Source: Bolinopsis microptera (taxonomy: Eukaryota; Ctenophora; Tentaculata; Lobata; Bolinopsidae). From it: a stretch of 60,000 bases of DNA. The notes under the pieces were generated by a model. It was not told the DNA's origin. It saw nothing but the letters and a program-made list of their open reading frames with translations, and did no database searches. The stretch is from NCBI RefSeq assembly GCF_026151205.1, contig NC_087082.1, positions 10,116,901 through 10,176,900 of the forward strand, in the 5' to 3' direction. The position numbers and the translations under genes are program-made. Numbering within the stretch: position 1 is the first letter of the stretch; each line of letters begins with the position of its first letter. Below, piece by piece: positions 50,900 through 60,000 of the stretch.

Positions 50900-50944
50900 C
50901 TAAAGTATAAACGATTGAGAAGTAAACTAAACTTAAGTAAACTA

Positions 50945-51600
50945 AAGTATAAACGATTATCTTTAAAACCTGTGGTTCGAAATGACTGTATCTTTTATAC
51001 TTTTGAATCTACGGACACTTAAATGTAGGCTACAATTGACTGCCAAAGCGTCTATATATCACAATGCTGGCAAGCATAACCGTTGCCCTTATATTCACAA
51101 CACTATGTACCCCCTATACTATTATATCCCCTTTATTGTTTTCCAGGCATTAAGACTCATCGAAAGTAGTTCAGCAGGTATATTTAAGTTCAAAACATTC
51201 TAATTCAATGTTAAAGATGACAGGAATAAGAAATAGTTATGTGGAGGTTTTTAAGAAATTTGCGCAAAATACGCGCCAGCATGTTATACGAAATTAGGTA
51301 AAAAACCCAAAATCGCCATATTCAGGTGCCTTAAAAACCATGTTAAAATTGAGTTAGAGATCTGAAACTTTGCAGAGCGTCTAGACCTTGTCCAAATCGA
51401 CTGTAAAAAAAATTTCATGTTGCAGGAGTATCGGGAAGTGGGTTTTCTGGAACCCCTGTTTTACAACAGATTGTCGTGAAGCATATATACTATATATAGA
51501 CGCTTTGGCAGTCAATTGTAGCCTACATTTAAGTGTCCGTAGATTCAAAAGTATAAAAGATACAGTCATTTCGAACCACAGGTTTTAAAGATAATTGTAG
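50945..51600. repeat. Inverted pair enclosing R270 copy 4
   Basis: 50955-51057 (ATCTTTAAAACCTGTGGTTC...) matches the inverse of 51493-51598. R270 lies at 51235-51480. The inner edge AGACGCTTTGGCAGTCAATT also follows both ribozyme loci. Confidence 0.75.
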
Positions 51601-51615
51601 TTACTTTAGTTTACA

Positions 51616-52660
51616 TTATATCGAAAAATAATTTATTGTCATCATCATCACTTGATGACGTCATCAAGTTAAGTGTTTTTAAAACTTGATTTTTGACAAA
51701 ATAACAACTTTTCAAATCGATTTTAAAGCATTAAGGAGTAATTTTATTCAAAATCTGAGGACATTTTTACCTTAGATAATTGTTCAAGCATTCTGAAAAT
51801 CTACCGGAAAGTTTTCCTACATTGCTCCTTCATAAAGATATTCGCTATTGAAGTTAGTGCTTTTTTGAAGAATAATTTTATAAAAACACAAAAGTTGTGA
51901 ATTAGTATTCTCTGGTGTTGGGCCATCCCTTGGGTTGTGGAGCTCAATTTTGCTTCCTAAAGGTCTAAATTGTGTTATAGGCTAATTTTAAAGTTGAAAA
52001 TTGAAAAGTTGCAAACGTGGGGACACGCCCAAATTCATTTAAAATAGCTAAAATCACTGAAAATTGTTATTTTCACGATTTTTACCAACTTTGGAGTCCC
52101 GTTGTGATCCAAGTTCTTTTTGAAATCTTCTGAAACTTTTCATGCTTATCAAACTATATATTAAATAACACTATGCAAAAATTTATGGTGATTCAATATT
52201 TTATGCGCACGCAACGTCCGCTCAAAGTTTGCACGTGCGAAAGGTGAGAATTTTGCTCATTCGTGATTTCGGATATATTCTGCTTTCCCACGATATTTAA
52301 ATGGCATTATATATGAATTTAATGCCAACTTGAATGAGTAAAAAGTGCTATATTCAGTCTGTTATTGACAGATATGCCTACCTAAACACAAGGAAACGTT
52401 TTCAGAGGTAAAATTTCGAAATCGTTGAAATTACCTCCTTATTAAGTTTCGACTGTGTAAATTATCCTGACATTATAATCAAAAAGAGATGATATTTGAC
52501 CAAAACCCATAATCATGGGTAGAGTGAACCGCTGCCAGTGTCTCTCTTTTCCAAACAAAAGAAAATGATATTAATTTGAGGAACCGTCCGCAAATGCAAA
52601 TTGATACCGAGAATGAAATCGGTCGCTCGCTTTTCCCATTCATTCACGGCTTACGTATTG
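51616..52660. repeat. Right arm of large inverted repeat around the 405-bp array
   Basis: The inverse of 45885-47504 without repeat X. It begins TATCGAAAAATAATTTATTG and passes through TTGATGACGTCATCAA. Confidence 0.8.
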
Positions 52661-52823
52661 TAATAAAGCTTATTGAATGGGAAAAGCGAGCGACCGATTT
52701 CATTCTCGGTATCAATTTGCATTTGCGGACGGTTCCTCAAATTAATATCATTTTCTTTTGTTTGGAAAAGAGAGACACTGGCAGCGGTTCACTCTACCCA
52801 TGATTATGGGTTTTGGTCAAATA
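52497..52823. repeat. Palindrome B
   Basis: Same palindrome as 45735-46062, centred near 52660. Confidence 0.85.
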
Positions 52824-52845
52824 CATATATACATATATATACTTC

Positions 52846-53085
52846 ACGACAATCTGTTGTAAAACAGGGGTTCCAGAAAACCCACTTCCTGATACTCCTG
52901 AAACATGTAATTTTTTTACAGTCGATTTGGACAAGGTCTAGACGCCCTGCAAAGTTTCAGATCTCTAACTCAATTTTAACATGGTTTTTAAGGCACCTGA
53001 ATATGGCGATTTTGGGTTTTTTACCTAATTTCGTATAACATGCTGGCGCGTATTTTGCGCAAATTTCTTAAAAACCTCCACATAA
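52846..53085 (-). repeat. R270 repeat, minus copy
   Basis: The inverse of 51235-51480; it continues to about 53260 as the inverse of 51060-51235. Confidence 0.85.
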
Positions 53086-54676
53086 CTATTTCTTATTCCT
53101 GTCATCTTTAACATTGAATTAGAATGTTTTGAACTTAAATATACCTGCTGAACTACTTTCGATGAATCTTAATGCCTGGAAAACAATAAAGGGGATATAA
53201 TAGTATAGGGGGTAAATAGTGTTGTGAATATAAGGGCAACGGTTATGCTTGCCAGAATTGTGATATAATAGTAAAGGAGGTATTAGAGCTGATGTTGATA
53301 CTGGCGGGGAGGTGATAATTGTTTGTTTACATTAATAGTGAGTACATGTTCAGCAGGCTGAGGAGGTGATATGATTGTTTGTTTACATTTTTATGGTGAG
53401 TACATGTTTAGCAGGCTGAGGTGGTGATAATTGTTTGTTTACATTTTAGGGCGAGTACATGTTCAGCAGGCAGAAGAGATAGATGTAACGCCTTCTTGTT
53501 ACCCCCCTTTGAGGTCCCCGAATTATTTTCTGAACGAAAGCTCAAAAATAACCGAGAAACCGACCTTCTTATTAACTCATTTTGATGACCGTTTCTTACC
53601 TAAAATTGCACGAAAAATCGATTTAGCTAGGATTCAGAACCTATAAACACTTCCTAATTCCTCAAAATTTATGTTTTATAGTTCAGAATGCTAGCAACAA
53701 GCAACATATATTTTGATCCTTCGGTTCTACAGCTCTTGACCTAGGGCTGAAACCGAAAGATCGAGGCAATCCTCACCTTAACTGATCGAACTTGAGCGAA
53801 GAGCAGAGTACGACAAAACACAGCAGGTAAGCAACTCATTTTGGTGACTGTTCCTCACATGTACAACGTTGCACGAGAAATCGATTTAAGTTGGTTTTAC
53901 AGCTCAATAACGCTTCCTTATTCCTCAAAATTCTTGTGTTACTCAAACAAAGAACATGTTGATTATGCAACGAAAGAACAAGGAGATTGTCTCGTTAAGG
54001 TTCTATCACAATTTTCAGAACTGAGCACGATAGCAAAGTCAAAAGAGACACAATTAAGGTAGGTAACCAACACCATGATAGAACAATCGTACTATCAACT
54101 CAATTATATTTATTCTGAACGTGCGGGCAGCCGGCAGCCATGTGCGCTCCGTGATCCCGACCAATTGATTTAGAGGTGTTCTGTCAGGTGACGCTGATCC
54201 GTCCAATCACAAACAGGAAGAGTAAGCAGAGGGATATTATATCGTATGTTTACATTTCTTATCTGTATTTTACCCTCTGTTAACATTGTTATCTCTACTA
54301 CAGCTTGGCAATTTCAAGGTGCTCATATCTGCACCTGTAACATACATTTCTTGTCAGAGAATTCTTGTCCTAGTTTTTGTTGTCAAACACTTACCATCCA
54401 AGTTAAGCTAGGGAGCACTCATGGGTATATTCCTTTGGTTCCAGTTGGTGTAAACTTAAAGCACAGTTCATCATTCGGAATTCCACTGAGTTGATAATCG
54501 CGACCACATATAACAGCAAACTGAATATTACTAATCTCCGCAGTTCAACCGAGACATACTATAACTAAAAAATTATGTTAATATTCTGTTCATGACTGGG
54601 CGATAAGCACCACAGTCAGTTGGGGGAGAGACCAACACACTATCAAGATCGTTTGTCTATCGTAAACAACCCCCAT

Positions 54677-54701
54677 CCCCCCCCCCCCCCCCCCCCCCCC
54701 C
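54677..54701. repeat. Poly-C run
   Basis: An uninterrupted run of 25 C. Confidence 0.95.
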
Positions 54702-54787
54702 AACAGTTTGCATTGTAGGTACATGGGCAGCATGGGCACGGTTACATTATAACGATCACGGATCACACAACTTCTATAAGTTCTGCA

Positions 54788-54936
54788 CAGGGACAAAAGG
54801 AAATCGCGGCATGCACGGAACCGCGATTTTTCCCATTATTTGCGACAAATTTTATGTATAGTTTAATGAATAGTCTGTTAAAATTCGCGGTATCGCGAAT
54901 TTTGGCCAAAATAATCTCGAAATCCTTTTGTCCCTG
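54788..54936. mobile_element. 149-bp hAT-type MITE
   Basis: Ends CAGGGACAAAAGGA and its inverse TCCTTTTGTCCCTG; GTTCTGCA is duplicated perfectly on both sides (54780-54787, 54937-54944). An 8-bp duplication and a CAGGG end fit the hAT superfamily. An internal ATTCGCGGTATCGCGAAT hairpin. No ORF. Confidence 0.88.
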
Positions 54937-55329
54937 GTTCTGCATGACGTAATCATGGCGTGTGTAACAAATGTAAACAAACAATGATCACCTCCCCGCG
55001 CGCGCCAGTATCCACATCTATTGTGTTTGTATAAGCTTATTTAAGCTATACAAGCTAAGTAAAATCGTTAATTAATCGAGTATTCATTTTGTTGTCTACT
55101 ATAACTTTTCTATATACACAGGGTCCTTTTTAAGATCATTCTGGATCAGTATTGATATAATTATAAGGTACGCAAATTTATCAGTAGTTTCTAAATTACC
55201 CTCAGGCGCAAATATATAAATTTTGTATTTCGGCCTCTGAACATCGTAGGAGCCTCTCTATTTCACTAACTGCAATGGCCATATTTATATACAAGCTATA
55301 AAGCAACATAGGGTCTATAATATAGCGCT

Positions 55330-57200
55330 CCTAGCTAAATTTTTCCGAATATCCGGATGAATAGTAATACGGATATCCGGATGAATACGGTTCCGGCCGG
55401 ATATATACGGCTTAATATCCGGTTCCTGTATGGTTTAGGTTACGCATATCAACTGGAAATTTCTTAATGGCGGGCCGCGCTCAGCCTGTCATTCCGCCTA
55501 ATCTCTATTCATTATGAATATTAACATGATAGCCTGAGGTCCCCAGGTAAGAAATTTCAAAATTTTTCAGGCAAGATTTTTCAGGCAAATTGTTTTTTTT
55601 ATAATTCTTTTGGGATTTCAGGTAATCTTAAAACTTTTCAGTAAAGTATTACTATTAATTTTCCTGTTTAGCACTCGGTTCCGGTCTGAAAAAAGGAAGA
55701 TTGATTGATATCTGACCGATTCAAGTCCTGCAGCCAAATCCTTAGACAAGTACTCGGTTCCTGAGTTCCTGGTCGTATGTGATTATATCAAATGTCATTA
55801 TCCAGCTTAGCGTTTAACGGGTGATACTCGTAAAGTATTTGTTAAAAATATTTCAAGACCGTCGACGAATCCAACTCGGCGTGCGTCTTGGTAGGTTAAT
55901 ATTAACATACAACTTAGCGTACGCTATAATATCGATCTATAAAACGGAGTACGAGTTAATGGGGCGCCATGAAAGCCCCTCGTTTCTCTGCAACATCTCT
56001 CTCATTGTGCTATCTTTAAATCAACTTTACAACATCACATTCCATATAATTGTTCACATTCAGACACATTGTGTGTACAAGATAAAGTGACTCGATTTCA
56101 TGTTCAATCTTTCAAGGTATTTACTCCAGTAGCAGGGTGTAGTTGAGTGCACTACGATGTAAAGAGTTCTTTGCTACTGAATTTGGTTAGAAATAGATAG
56201 GTCATTAGTACCTAACTATAAAATACAGTGACTTTCATTTAATGTTATATTATAATTAAGTAAAAAAACGAAAGAAGGTGTATTATGAAATGAATAACTA
56301 GTCAAGCGGGATCACATACACGCGCAAAGTAACGTAACGAAGTTGGAAGTGCCCAGCCGATCCCGCTGTGCGGGGGACCGGGAAGGGGCATCTTAAGGGG
56401 GGGAGGGGGCCAAATCGTTGTTTGAATGTGGGACAATTTGGAAAAACTTTACTACAGTACTACCAAAACTGCGCGTTTTACTCTAGAAACACACTTTTAA
56501 GAAATTTTACCGGCTAATTTTTTCGATTTTAGGGAGGGGTGCAAAAGGGGAGGGGGCGCCCACAGGGGGTGCCAACAGGCAACGTTACGCCACTGTAATA
56601 TGAAATATGGGCGTTGTTCCACAGGGTTGGAACTAGCGACACAACATGCGCACCTAAGTGATTTGAGTTACCAATACCAATGACCTATTTAATTTTAACC
56701 AAATTCAGTAATAAAATACATTGTACATTTAGTGCACACTCAACTACACCCAGCATAGATAATCCCGATGAGGTGGTTACTATTGTCATTTCTAATTTTT
56801 ATTGTTCGACAAGAGAACTTCGACTGTCTAGCTAGAGTTTTGAAACTCGTACTGCGTTTTATATATCCAGATTGTAAATGTAAACGTACCATAGTTCGAT
56901 AAACCCTAAAGTTCGACAAACTCTAAAGTTCGACTCTGTCGAACTTTGGTGCGCTACTTGAACTATAGTTCGACACGCACTGAAGTTTGACAAGACTGTC
57001 GAATCTAAGTTCGCTACCTGAACCGTAGTTCAGGTACTAAAGTTGGACAAGAGAACTGCGATTGAGTAGATAAGATGAATTTTGTACCCAATCATGTTCC
57101 TTGAAGAAAGCTTTAATACCCCTGTTTAGCAGGAGCTTTCAAAATACATGTGTAAACTGTAAATCGTTTTCAGCTGGGGATGATGTTATGAAGGGATGAT
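55330..57200. other. Interval of repeats without a gene
   Basis: TCCGGATATCCG palindromes at 55340-55400 and a block at 55680-55780 match 58550-58650. 55900-56330 is a direct repeat of 58670-59060. 56560-56597 is the inverse of the CAGTGGCGTAAC repeat. 56895-57055 is a cluster of AGTTCGACA motifs on both strands. Confidence 0.5.
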
Positions 57201-57269
57201 TATAATTATATATGATGATAATTCTTAACAAAGTTCTGGAAATTAATTCGAGCAACACTTTTAGCTAGT

Positions 57270-57965
57270 ACGGGTGAAGTCGACAGTGATGGAAAATTAG
57301 TGTCGGTGAATGAAGCATGGAGGAAAAGTATCACTCTAGGGTCCGTCTTGTGAAGTAAAGCTGATATTCAGCGTCGCATAAACCTGGGATATGCTGCCTT
57401 TAACAATTACAAGAAGGCCTGGAGTGATAAACTGCCCCTAAACAAACGTCTAATACTGTATAATGCTTTAGTCGTATCGGTTCTTATGTACAACTCATCC
57501 TGTTGGGCCGTCCCCAAAATATTCCTTGAAAAACTAGATGTTGTTCACCGCAGACATCTTCGCACTATTTTGAATATAAAGTACCCAGGAGTCATCTCCA
57601 ACAAAAACTTGTATAAACGCTGCAATGCTGAACCATTGTCAGAAAAAGTGGCCCGTAGTCGGTGGAGAATGTTAGGACATGTTTTGCGAGGTCCTATTGA
57701 CGGACCAGCGTTTTCTTCCCTCATTTTTGCCATCAATACACTGGACTTACCAGGGAGAAGAGGAAGACCCCAAAGCAATCTATTCTCGCTGATTGTGCAT
57801 GATTTATGTAAAAGAAATCTTTATTTGAATAATATCTTTGACCTGCATTATCTCCGTAATTTGAGTTATGACAAGAGATATTGGGCATTGGCGGAAATTG
57901 CAATGAAGTTTTTAATTTTTAGTTTTTGTTTTAGGGAAAGATTAGACTTGGGCGTTGTTTTTTAA
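57270..57965 (+). pseudogene. 3' end of a non-LTR retrotransposon reverse transcriptase
   Basis: Reads ADIQRRINLGYAAFN, LPLNKRLILYNALVVSVLMY, then VVHRRHLRTILNIKYP, SRWRMLGHVLR and PGRRGRPQ. These are the thumb and C-terminal region typical of LINE-type polyproteins. A TGA near 57352 breaks the upstream part. The frame ends at 57965 and is followed by AT-rich 3' sequence. Confidence 0.75.
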
Positions 57966-58019
57966 CTATCCCTTGTTTAGAACTTTGATTTGATAATAAA
58001 ACTTTTAATGATAAAGTTT

Positions 58020-59330
58020 TACTGTATGAGTCGCGCTTTTTGTACTCCCAATCATCGCTAGAACCAAAATCTAGGTCCTGAACAAAGTAGTTCCAACCCT
58101 AGGAGCAAAATTTCTAAATTACGGTAGTGGTATACTCAGGCGCAAATATATGCATTTTGTAATTCGGCTCTGAACGTTGTAGGAGCTTCTCTTTTAGCTC
58201 AAACTAACTGCAATGGCCATATTTATATACAAGCTATAAAGCAACATATTAGGGTCTATAGTTTTAAAGATGTTCATTAAACTATTAAACTACCATTTGG
58301 GAATTTCAAGTAACATTCCGGGTCTTCACAGTCGGATCTTAAGACCTAAAATCATGCATCTCGAGATCTGATCCGGTTAAAAAGTCTATATGCCAGGTCC
58401 TTAGCATATGATCACAGGGTCTAATGGCATGAAGTGCACGAAATCGGATACTTTATTTTATTTTCTGAGATTGAGCAGCGAGCGGTCGGAAATTTTAAAA
58501 CTCTTCAGTAAGATTTTAATTCTCCTGTTTGTCACTCGGTTCCGGTCTGAAAAAAAGGAAGATTGATTGATATCTGACCGATTCCAGTCCTGCAGCCAAA
58601 TCCCTAGACAGGTGCTCGGTTCCTGAGTTCCTGGTCGTATGTGATTATATCAAATGTGGTCAATATACAGCTAAGCGTACGCTATAATTATATAGATCTA
58701 TAAAACGGAGTACGAGTAACTGCAGGGACGCCATGAAAGCCCCTCGTTTCTCTGCAACATCTCTCTCATTGTGCTAACTTTAAAGTAACTTTACAACATC
58801 ATATTCCACATAGTTTTCACATTCAGACACATTGTGTGTACAAGATAAAGTGACTCGATTTCAATCTGTTAAGGTATTTACTCCAGTAGCATGGTGTAGT
58901 TGAGTGTGCACTACGATGTACAGAGTTGTTTGCTACTGAATTGGGTTAAATAGGTCATTAGTAACTAAAATACAGTGACTTTTACTTAATGCTATATTAC
59001 TATTTAATTAAAAACGAAAGAGGGTGAATTATGAAATGAATAACTAGTCAAGCTGGATTGCATATTTTAGCGTACGATTAGCTGTAGGTATATTGACCAC
59101 ATAACACAATACTCATTTGATATAATCACATATGACCAGGAAATCAGAAAACGAGTACTTGTCTAGGGATTTGGCTGCAGGACTGGAATCGGTTATCGGT
59201 CAGATATCAATCAATTTTTCTTTTTTTTTCAGACTGGAACTGCAAACAGGAGAATTTAAAGTAAACTGCAAAGTTTTAAGATTTCCGACCGCTTGCTGCT
59301 AAATCTCAGAAAATTAAAAAATGTATCCTA
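58020..59330. other. Repeat block without a gene
   Basis: 58540-58650 and 59110-59300 are inverted copies of one sequence (CAGGACTGGAATCGGT...ATATCAATCAAT). 58670-59060 repeats 55900-56330 directly. Confidence 0.5.
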
Positions 59331-59339
59331 ACAGTTTTA

Positions 59340-60000
59340 AAATTCTCCTCGGATTCACCAGAGACAGACAGCACGCAGAATCCTTCCCCACCTTCCTCAA
59401 CTACCACCGAAGACCTCAAATTCGCCCAAGAACACCCTTCTTCCAACGGAACCATACCTTTCCTCGACGTCCTTATCCACCCTGACAAATCCACTTCAGT
59501 CTACAGAAAACCCACCCACACCAACCTCTACACCAAGTGTTCCTCCTGGACCACCAACTCCTCCAAGAACGCCGTCACCCTATCCCTCACCAGAAGAGCC
59601 TACAACATAGCTGTTCTCCTCAACACCTCGAAGACGAACTACAGACTGTCAGACACGTTTGCTTTCAGTAAAGCTTCCCTCCCCTCCGCATCACCACCAT
59701 CATGGACGAAGTTCACCGCAAATTCACCAACCCTCCCCACAACCAGTCCCCACACCAATCCTTAGCCTCATTCAACCGACATACCAGAGATCACGCACTC
59801 AGCGTTTCCCTTCCATTCCATCCCTCGCTCTCCAAACATATCTCCAAAATAACAACACGACATCAAAGTCACCCACTCATCAGCCACTACTCTCCGCAAC
59901 CTCCTCAGTCCTCACCAAGACGAAGACCATACCGCCCACTCAACTCACTCCTTACACAGATATCCTGCTCACAGTGCCCCTTAAGTATACCGGACAGACT
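59340..60000 (+). pseudogene. Penelope-like element fragment, copy 3, running off the window
   Basis: The plus strand reads TEDLKFAQEHPSSNGT, PFLDVLIHPDK, STSVYRKPTHTNLYTK, then with shifts FHPSLSKHISK and at the end CSQCPLKYTGQT. The last matches the entry to the GIY-YIG endonuclease (Y.GQT) of Penelope-like elements. Frameshifts show decay of this part; the rest lies beyond base 60000. Confidence 0.8.

Larger units (their letters stand above)
53285..55020. mobile_element. Candidate TIR element with 60-base minisatellite
   Basis: GATGTTGATACTGGCGGGGA...GTTTACA at 53290 faces its inverse at 54972-55018. Just inside the left end are three repeats of GTGATAATTGTTTGTTTACA...GAGTACATGTTCAGCAGGC. 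A second pair of similar segments (ACTCATTTTGATGACCG and ACTCATTTTGGTGACTG) lies at 53576 and 53837. No recognised protein and no clear target duplication. Confidence 0.5.

Overview
This window looks like intron-rich, AT-rich (roughly 35% GC by eye) nuclear DNA from an invertebrate animal. There is no bacterial operon structure. I see GT-AG introns, long (GT)n microsatellites, tRNA-derived SINE sequence, non-LTR and Penelope-like retrotransposon remains, and many short terminal-inverted-repeat (TIR) elements. The host domains (Ly6/uPAR-like, F-type lectin, kringle) are animal extracellular modules. A marine invertebrate such as a mollusc would fit, but the phylum cannot be fixed from the sequence.

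The host genes all lie on the minus strand and form a decayed tandem family. Its founder unit is a secreted protein: a signal peptide plus a ten-cysteine Ly6/uPAR-like (LU) domain in two exons, a tiny Pro/Glu-rich linker exon, then a C-terminal module joined by a phase-1 intron. In the locus at 3583-<194 (gene 1) and the locus at 33976-21604 (gene 3) the C-terminal module is an F-type (fucolectin) lectin domain. In the locus at 41186-35991 (gene 4) it is a kringle domain ending in a stop codon. Gene 4 adds up to exactly 660 coding bases (219 residues). The module at 19112-17623 is a second F-type lectin without its own LU exons. It may be an extra lectin domain of gene 3 or an orphan. Intron sequences of the lectin and kringle versions align up to about 36976 and then diverge, which marks where the C-terminal module was exchanged.

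The rest is mobile and repetitive DNA, much of it nested in the introns. 0-4 kb: gene 1. 4-13.7 kb: decayed retroelement pieces, a TIR element with a LINE fragment inside it, an element made of 22-bp palindromes (11975-12512) and a tRNA-type SINE. 13.7-17.2 kb: a 3.4-kb insertion with a perfect 14-bp target duplication and a poly(A) tail that carries two unrelated tandem arrays (335-bp and 60-bp units). 17.6-34 kb: lectin exons with a mariner-like element, a foldback element with 8-bp duplications (24481-25933) and a TTAA-flanked 1.4-kb near-perfect palindrome (30832-32231). 27-34 kb and 37-42 kb are paralogous segments, each with a Penelope-like fragment and a tRNA-like sequence joined to a type I hammerhead ribozyme. 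43-53 kb: large inverted repeats, one enclosing 8.4 copies of a 405-bp tandem repeat. 53-60 kb: more TIR elements, a LINE RT end and a Penelope-like fragment running off the window.
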